Shown: positions 7,343-14,898, numbered from the stretch's first letter. The stretch: 21,145 nucleotides of DNA from an uncultured Eubacteriales bacterium (GCA_900543475.1 UQRU01000029.1:1-21145), one strand, 5' to 3'. Notes: a model not told the origin generated them from the letters alone. Translations and numbers: made by a program.

Positions 7343-8767
7343 TTATTTTTTGAAGTTGACCAGGATGCTTTCCTGATTATACTTCTTTGCACCATAGAAG
7401 CGCATCAACAGGTAGTAGGACAGGCCGCCGAAGAACATGGCTACCAGGAAGCCCCAGTCCGGGATCATCAGGCCAGCAATGGTGCCGATCACATAGGCTA
7501 CGAAGGCCAGGGGGTTCCAGTTCTTGGCATAGGTGTATTCGCCGCCCTCCACATACAGGTCCTTGATGTTGAGCTTACGCTTGCGGAGGAAGTAGTAGTC
7601 CGCCACCATCATACCGGCCACGCCGCCCAGCATGATACCAACCACCAGGTTGGCGGTAACCACCTTGTCCATCAGGCTCCAGGGCTGCATGAGGAAAGCC
7701 AGCACGCCGGCGATGATGCAGCCTTTGGCAAAGGTGATTTTGGGAGCGAACACGGTGGAGAAGATGTTAGCAGGAGGCAGGATGTTGGAAGCGATGTTGG
7801 TGCTCCATTGGGCGAACACGGAGAGGAGCAGGATGAGGACCAACAGCCAAACGGGGGCGTCCAGGCTGGCGATGTAGGCGATGGGGTCCCACTGGCCGGA
7901 GGTCAGCATGGCCGCGGCGCCGATGAAGGCGAACAGGGTCATCATGGGGATAATGCCCAGAAGCTGGGGCCAAATGGAGCACCAGTTCCGCTTGAGCCAG
8001 TTGGGCTCGTCCGCGTTGGACTTCAGATAACGGGTCAGGTCGGGGATGTTCAGCGCCATGGTGGCCCAGAAGCCGGTCATAGCGGTTACCGCGTAAGCGA
8101 AGCTGTAGCGGGTGCCGGTCACTTCACCAGCGGGGGTGGCCAGGATCTCGCCAGCGGTCATGCCGCTCTTGGCAAGTACGAAGTACAGCAGGTACATGAC
8201 CACCAGGAACATAAGCGGGGTCACGATGTTTTCAAACTTCTTGATGGCGTCAATGCCCTTTGCGGTGGTGAAGCACTGGACAAAGAGGAACACCACGATG
8301 ATAGCCATCACATAGCCGTCCGTGCCAGGATAGGAGGGAATCAACTTCACCAGGATCATGTTGATGGCCTCGGCGCCCAGGTAGGTCTGGAAACCAAACC
8401 AGAAGCAGGCGGGCAGGGAACGCACCAAAGAGGGGATATAGTTGCCGGTATAACCGAAGATGGCCCGCAGATAAACCGGGAAGGAGATACCATGGGTAAT
8501 GCCGATATCGCCGGTGAGGGCCAGGGTGATAACCGTAATGAAGTTGCCCAGCATAACCGCAAAGAGGATGGATTTAATGCTCAGGCTGGGGAACATGTTG
8601 GCGGCGTTGGTAAAGACGGCCAACAGAATGGACATGCCGATCCACATCAGCATGAACTCGAAGGGGGAGATGTGCCGATCCTTTTTCTCCGTGGGCAGCA
8701 GCTCGCTGCTCACAAGCCGAGATTTGGGTAGGTTCTTAAGATCCTGCATCAATTTCTCGCTGATCAT
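7343..8767 (-). CDS. NCS1-family permease (hydantoin/allantoin/nucleobase type)
   Basis: 474 residues with about 12 hydrophobic segments. NCS1 proteins are sodium- or proton-coupled importers of hydantoins (Mhp1), allantoin, uracil, cytosine and related rings. Diagnostic segments are GISFPVYLRAIFGYTGNYIPSLVR, the substrate-site region ACFWFGFQTYLGAEAIN (Trp and Gln aligned with the ring-binding residues of Mhp1), and NIPDLTRYLKS. The final segment is followed by a short basic tail. The ATG at 8767 follows AAAGGA after a 13-nt gap, a rather distant ribosome site. Gene order places it second in the operon, so it likely imports the cyclic ureide opened by the hydantoinase. The exact substrate cannot be read from the sequence. 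Confidence 0.93.
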   Translation of the reverse strand: MISEKLMQDLKNLPKSRLVSSELLPTEKKDRHISPFEFMLMWIGMSILLAVFTNAANMFPSLSIKSILFAVMLGNFITVITLALTGDIGITHGISFPVYLRAIFGYTGNYIPSLVRSLPACFWFGFQTYLGAEAINMILVKLIPSYPGTDGYVMAIIVVFLFVQCFTTAKGIDAIKKFENIVTPLMFLVVMYLLYFVLAKSGMTAGEILATPAGEVTGTRYSFAYAVTAMTGFWATMALNIPDLTRYLKSNADEPNWLKRNWCSIWPQLLGIIPMMTLFAFIGAAAMLTSGQWDPIAYIASLDAPVWLLVLILLLSVFAQWSTNIASNILPPANIFSTVFAPKITFAKGCIIAGVLAFLMQPWSLMDKVVTANLVVGIMLGGVAGMMVADYYFLRKRKLNIKDLYVEGGEYTYAKNWNPLAFVAYVIGTIAGLMIPDWGFLVAMFFGGLSYYLLMRFYGAKKYNQESILVNFKK

Positions 8768-8846
8768 ATTGTTTGCCTAGTTCCTTTCTTCGTTTCCCGA
8801 TTCACGGATTTTTCAAACAAGCATTAAGATGAGACCAAAACGCGCG

Positions 8847-9509
8847 TTAGCTGCAAGCCCCGCAGACCAGGCTGATATCCTGCGCATGATCCACGGTAGC
8901 CTTGGCTACCACTTCGACCGCCCGCTTCATGTTTTCAAAGGACATGGTCGAAAGCTGCTCCGCCTTTTTCGCCACCATTTCCGGGGTGTAGGGCACATGG
9001 ACAAAGCCTGCCCGGGCATCCAGCTTATGCTTGGCGATGTAGTTGAGTGCGCTGTACATCACCATGTTGCAGCAGAAGTTGCCCGCAGTGTTGGAAACCT
9101 GGGCGGGGAGCCCGGCTTCCCTTAGCTCGCTGACGCAAGCCCGAATGGGCAAGGTGCTCAGATAGGCTACGGGCCCATCTGGGTCCAGGGTTTCGTTCAG
9201 GGCCAAATAGCCCTCGTTGTCCCGAATGGGAAAATCCGCCACGTTTACAGCCACCCGTTCTACGCATACGCCGGGCCGGTTGTCCGCAAGGCCCACGCCG
9301 ATCACGATAGAGGGGTTCCATTGCTCAATGGCAGCTTCCACAGCGGGGATACATTGCCGCCTGCTCACAGGGAAGCTGGCGCTGCGGAACACGTAATCTT
9401 TGTATACGGTGCCGTTGAGCAGCTTCGCAAGCTCGTAGGTGGGGTTCGTCGGATCTCCGCCAAAAGGCGCAGAACCGATTAACAGTATAACTTTTTTGTT
9501 TTCTTCCAC
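8847..9509 (-). CDS. pcp: Pyrrolidone-carboxylate (pyroglutamyl) peptidase-like cysteine hydrolase
   Basis: 220 residues, family C15 length. Classical members remove N-terminal pyroglutamate from peptides in the cytosol. The catalytic triad is visible: Glu84 in CVERVAVN, Cys147 in SNTAGNFCCN and His171 in GFVHVPYTPE. The glycine-rich start reads GSAPFGGDPTNPT where the family has GFxPFGG. The start is a GTG at 9509 with an ideal AAGGAGG seven bases upstream. It is the first gene behind the operon promoter, 79 bases from the permease gene. A peptidase is unexpected at the head of a ureide operon; it may have been adapted to open or release a five-membered cyclic amide, or simply feed amino-acid fermentation. 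Confidence 0.88.
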   Translation of the reverse strand: MEENKKVILLIGSAPFGGDPTNPTYELAKLLNGTVYKDYVFRSASFPVSRRQCIPAVEAAIEQWNPSIVIGVGLADNRPGVCVERVAVNVADFPIRDNEGYLALNETLDPDGPVAYLSTLPIRACVSELREAGLPAQVSNTAGNFCCNMVMYSALNYIAKHKLDARAGFVHVPYTPEMVAKKAEQLSTMSFENMKRAVEVVAKATVDHAQDISLVCGACS

Positions 9510-9576
9510 CTTATGCCCTCCTTAAATTTGCGCATTGAAAGGCTTTTGTTTGGGTCGTGGCCACAGGTTTTCTCGA

Positions 9577-9588
9577 GATATGCATATC
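9577..9588. promoter_or_regulatory. Candidate operator palindrome at the transcription start
   Basis: GATATGCATATC is a perfect 12-bp palindrome just downstream of the predicted start site of the ureide operon (about +4 to +15), a classic repressor position. A second palindrome (AACAATTGTT, 9623-9632) covers the -35 box and a third (TGTGCATATGCACA, 9838-9851) lies about 250 bp upstream of the start. The first and third share GCATAT/ATGC cores. The operon's own CdaR-type protein is the obvious candidate binder, but the site assignment is inference. Confidence 0.4.
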
Positions 9589-9598
9589 CTTTTTCTGT

Positions 9599-9627
9599 AT
9601 TATAGTTAAAATAAATTAGCAAAACAA
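9599..9627 (-). promoter_or_regulatory. Promoter of the seven-gene ureide operon
   Basis: On the minus strand a TTGTTT -35 box (9627-9622) and a perfect TATAAT -10 box (9604-9599) are separated by 17 bases, in an A/T-rich patch that contrasts with the GC-rich surroundings. Transcription would start near 9592, giving a leader of about 80 nucleotides before the GTG at 9509. No other equally good promoter was seen within the operon. Confidence 0.8.
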
Positions 9628-9837
9628 TTGTTCAGCTGCACATCAAACGCTTCTGTAGCCATGGTATAGCATTCCCCTAAATGGGCGTATCTAAAGATTT
9701 TGAATATGGAATTTGCAGGGAATGAATCATTCAACCCATGGAGAATGGTTAAAAATGAAGGCTACAATGTTTCTGCGCAAAGCCTGCCCCCGTTGGGCGC
9801 GCCGTGGGCGGGAAGGGCGCAGGGGCGCCAAGGGACA

Positions 9838-9851
9838 TGTGCATATGCACA
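9838..9851. promoter_or_regulatory. 14-bp perfect palindrome upstream of the ureide operon
   Basis: TGTGCATATGCACA is a perfect 14-bp palindrome in the intergenic space, 25 bp beyond the U-tract side of the flippase terminator. Its core is shared with the palindrome at the operon start site. It could be a distal regulator site. Its stem would have no loop, so it is more likely to be a protein site than an RNA hairpin. Confidence 0.35.
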
Positions 9852-9876
9852 ATTGCGTCTTTAAAAAACATAGCGA

Positions 9877-9913
9877 AAATAAAAAATCCGCAGCCAGGAT
9901 AAGGGCTGCGGAT
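9877..9913 (-). terminator. Intrinsic terminator of the flippase gene
   Basis: A perfect 10-bp stem (ATCCGCAGCC / GGCTGCGGAT, loop of 8) is followed on the minus strand by TTTTTATTTT. It lies about 60 bases after the flippase stop codon and separates that gene from the ureide operon downstream, which therefore depends on its own promoter. Confidence 0.9.
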
Positions 9914-9973
9914 AGGCTGCAAATGGCCGTCTCCCCGGCCGGCAAGACGTGTAAGCGCCTTTGCGCGCGGGGC

Positions 9974-11566
9974 TCAATCCCCGTACATAAGCTTGCGGAT
10001 TCGCTGGCCGCCGGGAATGTAGGCCAGCTCCTCCCGGGAGAAGAAGCGGAAGTATATGGCCATAACGCCGTAGGCGAAGACCCCCACAGCCACGGCGGCC
10101 AGGGTGGGCAGGACCTGGTGTTCCATTTCTTGCATAAAGCTGTAGATCATGAACACAACAAAGCCCATGACCCCGCTGGAAAGCACAGGCTTGAGCAGGA
10201 CGTCCACCAGGCCCAAGCGGAGTTTGGCCCTGCGGATCACATAGATGGTATCCGCAATGCCGGCAAAGGCGTAACAGACCACCGTAGAAACAGCGGCGCC
10301 CTGGATGTTGATCTGGGGGATGTTCATCAGGGCCAACAGGGAGGCCACCTTCAAGACAAACCCAATGAACAGGTTGAACACCGGCACATTGGGCTTGCCC
10401 ATGCCTTGGATGACGCCGGTCATGGACTGCACCAAGGAAAGGAAGATCACCCCGATGGAGGAGGTGTGCATCAGGTCCACCGCCAAGGTCAGCTCCCCCT
10501 CCGTCAAATTGGGATACAGCATGGCCAGGATGGGGGAGGCCAGCACGAATAGGCCCACCGCGCAGGGCAGGCCGATGATCAGGGCCAGCTTGAGCCCCAG
10601 CCGGGCGGTATCCTGTACGCCGGCATGGTCCCGTTTGGCGCTAAAGGCGGAAATGGCGGGCACCAGGCTCATGGCCAGGGCCATGGTGAGCACGCCGGGC
10701 ATATTGGTGAGGGTGGCCACATTGGTGCGCATGAGGGAGAAGGCGGTTTGGGCGGTCTCCTTGGCATAGCCCAGTTTCAGCAGGATGCGGATGATCAGGG
10801 CGCTATCCACCACGCTGGCCAAAGGGCTGATGGAAGCGCCAATGGTGATGGGGAGGGCAATGGCGATCAGCCGGGCCGCCACCGGCTCCGCTTCTCGGCG
10901 CACGCTGCGTTCCAACCTGGCCCGGATCTTCGGCCATCTGCGCCGGTAGGAAAGCATAACGTAAATGAGGGCCAGCAGCTCGCTGACGGTGACGCCGATC
11001 AGAGCGCCCATGGCGGCATACTCCGGACCTGCATCCAGCAGCATAAAGGCCAAGGTCAGGCCCACCGCCAGTTTCCCCACCTGTTCCACCACCTGGGAGA
11101 TGGCAGTGGGGACCATTTGCTGCATTCCCTGCATATAGCCCCGGTAGGCGCACATGAGGGCTACAAAAAACAGGGCCGGAGCCAGGGCCTTGAAGCAATA
11201 AGCAGCCTCAGGCAGCATGTGGAGCCGGGCGATGTAGTCCGAGCCGAAGAACATCAGGATGGAGGTTAAAAGCCCGATGCAGCATAGGATCTGCATGGCG
11301 GTGGTAAACACCCGGTGGGCGCCTCGGTAATCCCCCAGGGTGACCCGTTCGGACACCATCTTGGAAATGGCCGTAGGCAGGCCGCTGGAGGAAATCACCA
11401 GCAACCAGGAATAATAAGGATAAGCGGTATCATAATAGCTGGTGCCGATCAGGCCGATGGTGTTGGCTAGGGGGATGCGGAACGCCGCCCCGATCACCTT
11501 CACGATCAGCCCGGCGATCCCCAGGATCGCCGCACCCTGCACGAAAGAGACTTTCTTTTTTTCCAT
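9974..11566 (-). CDS. MOP-superfamily flippase (SpoVB/YtgP/MurJ-like polysaccharide exporter)
   Basis: 530 residues with about 14 hydrophobic segments. Proteins of this family flip lipid-linked cell-wall precursors or polysaccharides across the membrane; Bacillus SpoVB and YtgP are relatives. The N-terminal pattern (QGAAILGIAGLIVKVIGAAFRIPLANTIG...YYDTAYPYYSWLL), the MQGMQQMVPTAISQVVEQ segment and MTGVIQGMGKPNVP are characteristic of the Firmicute SpoVB/YtgP branch. I chose ATG 11566 (AGGAG just upstream); 30 further in-frame codons upstream contain no membrane segment and no ribosome site. It has its own extended -10 promoter, a structured leader and a terminator, so it is monocistronic. Which lipid it moves cannot be read here. 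Confidence 0.88.
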   Translation of the reverse strand: MEKKKVSFVQGAAILGIAGLIVKVIGAAFRIPLANTIGLIGTSYYDTAYPYYSWLLVISSSGLPTAISKMVSERVTLGDYRGAHRVFTTAMQILCCIGLLTSILMFFGSDYIARLHMLPEAAYCFKALAPALFFVALMCAYRGYMQGMQQMVPTAISQVVEQVGKLAVGLTLAFMLLDAGPEYAAMGALIGVTVSELLALIYVMLSYRRRWPKIRARLERSVRREAEPVAARLIAIALPITIGASISPLASVVDSALIIRILLKLGYAKETAQTAFSLMRTNVATLTNMPGVLTMALAMSLVPAISAFSAKRDHAGVQDTARLGLKLALIIGLPCAVGLFVLASPILAMLYPNLTEGELTLAVDLMHTSSIGVIFLSLVQSMTGVIQGMGKPNVPVFNLFIGFVLKVASLLALMNIPQINIQGAAVSTVVCYAFAGIADTIYVIRRAKLRLGLVDVLLKPVLSSGVMGFVVFMIYSFMQEMEHQVLPTLAAVAVGVFAYGVMAIYFRFFSREELAYIPGGQRIRKLMYGD

Positions 11567-11583
11567 TTCCTCTCCTGTTTCTG

Positions 11584-11610
11584 GCGTAAGGCGCAGCCGC
11601 GGCCTTACGC
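11584..11610 (-). promoter_or_regulatory. Leader hairpin before the flippase ribosome site
   Basis: A 9-bp perfect inverted repeat (GCGTAAGGC / GCCTTACGC, loop of 9) sits about 18 bases upstream of the flippase start codon, just before its ribosome site. A second smaller G/C inverted repeat (GCCGGCC / GGCCGGC) lies around 11642-11665 in the same leader. They may tune translation or early termination; no T-tract follows and no known riboswitch pattern was recognised. Confidence 0.4.
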
Positions 11611-11686
11611 AGGCATGATCTCCTGGACGGACGTTCGCTTGGCCGGCCTGGGTCAAGGGCCGGCTCTACCGTCTAGGCTAACCTAC

Positions 11687-11692
11687 ATTATA
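11687..11692 (-). promoter_or_regulatory. Extended -10 promoter of the flippase gene
   Basis: On the minus strand a perfect TATAAT preceded by TG at the extended -10 position (TGTTATAAT) lies in A/T-rich sequence. No good -35 box is found at 16-18 bases, which fits an extended -10 promoter. The transcript would have a leader of roughly 110 nucleotides. Confidence 0.6.
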
Positions 11693-11775
11693 ACAGATTT
11701 ATTCCAAAATGGGGAAATTGATTCCTTCCTAGGCCCTGCCCCTCTCAGCCGGGGGATTATATATGCGGCTGCCTA

Positions 11776-11804
11776 TTCAAAAAATACAGGGACTATGGTA
11801 TAAT
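11776..11804 (+). promoter_or_regulatory. Promoter of the GDPD-VanW gene pair
   Basis: TTCAAA (11776-11781), a 17-base spacer and TATAAT (11799-11804) with an extended TG motif (TGGTATAAT). It is about 50 bases ahead of the GDPD start and divergent from the flippase promoter 90 bases away. Confidence 0.78.
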
Positions 11805-11853
11805 ATACATAATCGGAGAATTATAGACAAAAATCCCAGGGAGGTAGCAAGCG

Positions 11854-12582
11854 ATGGCAACAAAGGTATGGGCCCATAGAGGCGCCAGTGCTTATGCACC
11901 CGAAAACACTATCCCCGCCTTTCGGCTGGCGATGGAGCAGGGAGCGGACGGCATCGAATTGGATGTGCAGCTTTCAAAGGACGGCAAGCTGGTGGTGATC
12001 CACGACGAGTGGGTGGACCGGACCAGCAACGGCAAGGGCCGGGTGGTGGATATGACTTGCCAGGAACTGAAAAAGCTGGACTTTTCTTGTGGCATGGAAG
12101 CATACGCCTTCGCCCGAATCCCTACCCTGCGGGAGGTCTATGGAATGTTGCGCAATAGCAACATGACCGTTAACGTGGAGATCAAATACGGCGAGGTCCA
12201 ATATCCTGGCATTTGGGATAAGCTGATCCAGCTGGAGCGGGAAATGGATATGCAGGGGAGAGTGATGTATTCTTCCTTCAACCATTACGTTCTGCGCAAG
12301 ATCCGGGAGCTGGACCCAGATGCGGAGATCGGCCTATTATACGACAACGCCATGGTTGACCCCTGGGTGTACGCAGCCTATATGAAGGCCGATGCGATCC
12401 ATCCGGATTACCGGGTGGCCCTTGGTTGCCCCGGGTTGATCCAGGGCTGCCGGGAAGCGGGCATCGCCATCAACGCCTGGACGGTAAACGAGCCGGACGC
12501 AGCCCAATTATTGGCCCAGGCTAACGTAAACGCAATTATCACCAACCGGCCAGATGAGGTATTGCGCGCCATCGGCCGTTAA
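11854..12582 (+). CDS. Glycerophosphodiester phosphodiesterase (GDPD family)
   Basis: 242 residues, the size of small cytosolic GDPD enzymes such as UgpQ, which hydrolyse glycerophosphodiesters to glycerol 3-phosphate plus an alcohol. The active-site signature is complete: AHRGASAYAPENT (His8, Arg9, with Glu17), GIELDVQLSKDG (Glu35, Asp37) and VVIHDEWVDRTSNG (His50), plus VNVEIKYGEV further on and the closing NAWTVNEPD...ITNRPD. No signal peptide is present, so it acts inside the cell. AGGGAGG precedes the ATG by nine bases. The VanW-type gene begins 15 bases after its stop, forming a two-gene operon that may link phospholipid turnover and envelope maintenance. Confidence 0.93.
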   Translation: MATKVWAHRGASAYAPENTIPAFRLAMEQGADGIELDVQLSKDGKLVVIHDEWVDRTSNGKGRVVDMTCQELKKLDFSCGMEAYAFARIPTLREVYGMLRNSNMTVNVEIKYGEVQYPGIWDKLIQLEREMDMQGRVMYSSFNHYVLRKIRELDPDAEIGLLYDNAMVDPWVYAAYMKADAIHPDYRVALGCPGLIQGCREAGIAINAWTVNEPDAAQLLAQANVNAIITNRPDEVLRAIGR

Positions 12583-12597
12583 GGAGAAACGGAGTCC

Positions 12598-14610
12598 ATG
12601 GAGGAAAAGAAACGGGAAGAATTGAGCTTGCCCAGCTACATGCAGCGAAAAAGCAACCGCAAGCCCTTGACGCCTTCCTATGTGCAAAGTCAATCGCAGG
12701 CCCGTAAGCCTGGCGCCGGACAGCGGCCCCAGGCTATAAAACGCGCGCCGCAAAAATCCAATCCAGCCGGGTCCGGCCAAGGCGGCAAGCGGCCCCCTCA
12801 AGGGACAGCCTCCATCGCCGCCAAAACAAACCCAACAGGGCCAAAGGGTACCACCCACCCCCCCAAGGCCAAATCCACACCCAAACCCACACAGCCCCTA
12901 AAGACGGCCCAAGGAAATCATAAAAGCCCCCCGCCTCAAAAAACCACAGGCAGCGCCCGCAGCGCCTCCGCCACAAAGGCCCGGGAACCCATGGGAGAAA
13001 ACCGCCGGCGTAAGATACAGCCTGTCAATGGGCAAAATCTGGATATGGCAGCCCTGCGGGCAGCCAATGCAGCCCGCAAAACCAACCAGCCTGCCCGAAA
13101 GAAACGGGTGACTGCCATTAAGCCTGGTAGACTTGCTCTGGCCTTGCTGCTGCTGATCGCAGCCGTTGGCGGGATCTGGCACTTCCTTCTGCAAGATTCT
13201 GGGGCGGCGGTCAATGGACCGGTGGACGCCATCGGCGAAACGGATCGCATCCCGGATGGGGTGTCCGTCCTAGGCATCGATGTGGGAGGCCAGACCCGAT
13301 CTAGCGCCCGGGAATTGATCGTTAAAACCGCGGATTCCCTGTTGGCTGGCGCGGCAATCACCCTCCAGCTGGATGGGACGAGCTATGAGATCAAAGGGGC
13401 GGATTTGGGCCTTTCCTACGATATAGAAGCGGTGTTGGATGCAGCCGTGCAATATACAGAACCTGAAGAGGAACCCGATGTGGTGGTGGATGTGACCAAT
13501 ACGGCCCCTGCGAGCCAGCCTGGAGCCTTTGATCAGATCTTCACCTGGGATGAAGCCGCCTTGCGCCGGGCATTGGAAAACATCGCTGCCCAATTCGATG
13601 TGGAACCGGTAGACGCCATCGGCGAACCGGTGCTGCATGAGGACCATACGGTGAGCTTTACGCACCAGGACGGTAAAACTGGCCGGGCTGTAGATGTGGA
13701 CGCCACCCTTGCCAAAATCACGGAAACCTTCCAGCGGGGCATTTATACCGCCCAGCTAGATGGGGAATGGAATACCGTACAGCCTGCGGTCACAGCCGCT
13801 ATGCTTTCCCAGCAGATCGCCTTGCGGGGTAGCTATACGACCCGCTATGCCACCATCGGTAAAACCAGCGAAGAGACCCCCACCATTGAAAACCGGGTGT
13901 TCAACATCCAAAAGGCTGCGGGGATCATCAATGGTTGCATGATCGCCCCAGGGGAAAGCTGGAGCTTTAACGATTTCGTGGGAGAACGCTCCCTGGAAAA
14001 CGGCTGGAAGGAGGCCAATGGCATCGCCAACGGTAAGGAATATGTGCTTCAAGCCGGCGGCGGCATCTGCCAGGTATCCACCACCCTGTATAACGCCCTG
14101 CTTCAGGCGGACGTTACCGTTACCAACCGAAGGGCCCACAGCATTCCCTCCGATTATGTGGATCATGGCCTGGACGCTACGGTGGACTATGCCATGGACC
14201 TGGATCTGGAATTCATAAATGATACCGGGGCGCCTATTTACCTTTTCGCCTATTGCGAGAGCGTGGAGGGAAGGCACAGGGAAGACATTACGTTCCTAGT
14301 CTATGGCAAGCCCTTGGAAAACGGCGTCTCCTATAAGACCCGCAGTGAGACCATAGAGACCATCCCCCGGAACAACGTACATTATACCGACGACTATACC
14401 ATCCCCAGGGGCTATAAGGTGGTAACCATCGAAGCCCGGCCAGGATATGTGGCGGAGGTGTATCTGGATAAATATGTGGGAGACGGCTTGGTGAGCAGCG
14501 AATACCTATATACCGACCGGTATGAAGGCAATGACGAGGAAGCCCTGCGGGGCGCCGCAAGTCCCAAATATTACGAGCCGCCTGCCAACGCCGTGCCCAT
14601 CGACGATTAA
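12598..14610 (+). CDS. VanW-family envelope protein with G5 domain and long basic N-terminal tail
   Basis: 670 residues. Residues 1-175 are a cytoplasmic low-complexity tail rich in Lys, Arg, Pro, Gln and Thr. A single membrane helix follows (LALALLLLIAAVGGIWHFLL, about 178-198), so the rest is outside the cell. The exterior part holds a peptidoglycan-binding-like region (about 220-435), the VanW core (about 440-560, with GESWSFNDFVGER and QAGGGICQVSTTLYNA) and a C-terminal G5-type domain (about 578-660, ETIETIPRNNVHYTDDYT). VanW proteins are common in Clostridia and are named after an accessory protein of vancomycin operons; their reaction is unknown, and this is not evidence of resistance. 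The start has GGAG upstream and a strong terminator follows. The long disordered tail is unusual. Confidence 0.88.
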   Translation: MEEKKREELSLPSYMQRKSNRKPLTPSYVQSQSQARKPGAGQRPQAIKRAPQKSNPAGSGQGGKRPPQGTASIAAKTNPTGPKGTTHPPKAKSTPKPTQPLKTAQGNHKSPPPQKTTGSARSASATKAREPMGENRRRKIQPVNGQNLDMAALRAANAARKTNQPARKKRVTAIKPGRLALALLLLIAAVGGIWHFLLQDSGAAVNGPVDAIGETDRIPDGVSVLGIDVGGQTRSSARELIVKTADSLLAGAAITLQLDGTSYEIKGADLGLSYDIEAVLDAAVQYTEPEEEPDVVVDVTNTAPASQPGAFDQIFTWDEAALRRALENIAAQFDVEPVDAIGEPVLHEDHTVSFTHQDGKTGRAVDVDATLAKITETFQRGIYTAQLDGEWNTVQPAVTAAMLSQQIALRGSYTTRYATIGKTSEETPTIENRVFNIQKAAGIINGCMIAPGESWSFNDFVGERSLENGWKEANGIANGKEYVLQAGGGICQVSTTLYNALLQADVTVTNRRAHSIPSDYVDHGLDATVDYAMDLDLEFINDTGAPIYLFAYCESVEGRHREDITFLVYGKPLENGVSYKTRSETIETIPRNNVHYTDDYTIPRGYKVVTIEARPGYVAEVYLDKYVGDGLVSSEYLYTDRYEGNDEEALRGAASPKYYEPPANAVPIDD

Positions 14611-14649
14611 TGGGGCCTATTATAAAATAGGAAACATCTGCGTTACAGT

Positions 14650-14683
14650 ATCCCGCCGCACCCGTGGGTGCGGCGGGATTTTT
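14650..14683 (+). terminator. Intrinsic terminator of the GDPD-VanW operon
   Basis: A 14-bp G/C-rich inverted repeat (ATCCCGCCGCACCC paired with GGGTGCGGCGGGAT, minimal loop) is followed directly by TTTTT. It is 40 bases after the VanW-type stop codon. Confidence 0.93.
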
Positions 14684-14763
14684 GCGGGAGAAGCGCCGCT
14701 AGCCCCAGGATGCCATAGCCCGTTTGAAAGGCCGAATCGGTTGAAGGATGCCCAGGGGCAGGG

Positions 14764-14898
14764 GGGGGCGGCGGCGGGGCGCGAAGCGCCCTAAAAGCCC
14801 GATAGGGCCGGGGCCGAAGGCCCCGGCCCTATCGGGCTTTGGTTTGGCAGGCCGGGGGCGCCTGCGGGCGCCCCCGGCCGCCAAACGCCGCCGCCCCC
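14764..14898. repeat. 135-bp cloverleaf palindromic element
   Basis: Four nested or adjacent inverted repeats fill nearly every base. The outer stem pairs 14764-14776 with 14886-14898 (13 bp). Hairpin A pairs 14777-14782 with 14786-14791, loop GAA. Hairpin B pairs 14794-14815 with 14819-14840 (22 perfect bp), loop GAA. Hairpin C pairs 14842-14862 with 14867-14886 (20 bp with one bulged A), loop TGCG; one base is shared with the outer stem. Hairpin B read on the minus strand ends in CTTTT and could serve as the MFS gene's terminator. The multi-arm architecture exceeds what a terminator needs. It may be an intergenic repeat, a single-stranded-DNA folding element or a structured RNA; no family was recognised. 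Confidence 0.8.

Larger units (their letters stand above)
9510..9973. other. Intergenic control region between the ureide operon and the flippase gene
   Basis: This 464-bp gap has no convincing gene. It holds, from left to right, the ribosome site of the pcp-like gene, its promoter, three perfect palindromes (9577-9588, 9623-9632, 9838-9851), a GC-rich stretch around 9779-9834, and the terminator of the flippase gene at 9877-9913. A plus-strand open frame crossing it continues as an antisense shadow of the flippase gene and has no ribosome site. Confidence 0.7.

Noticed and set aside
9713..10552. Plus-strand frame of 279 codons running from the intergenic region into the flippase gene
   Set aside because: Most of it is antisense to the flippase and the rest crosses that gene's terminator; no ribosome site.
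12598..14610. VanW similarity as a sign of vancomycin resistance
   Set aside because: VanW-domain proteins are common in Clostridia without resistance; no vanHAX or vanRS genes are present.
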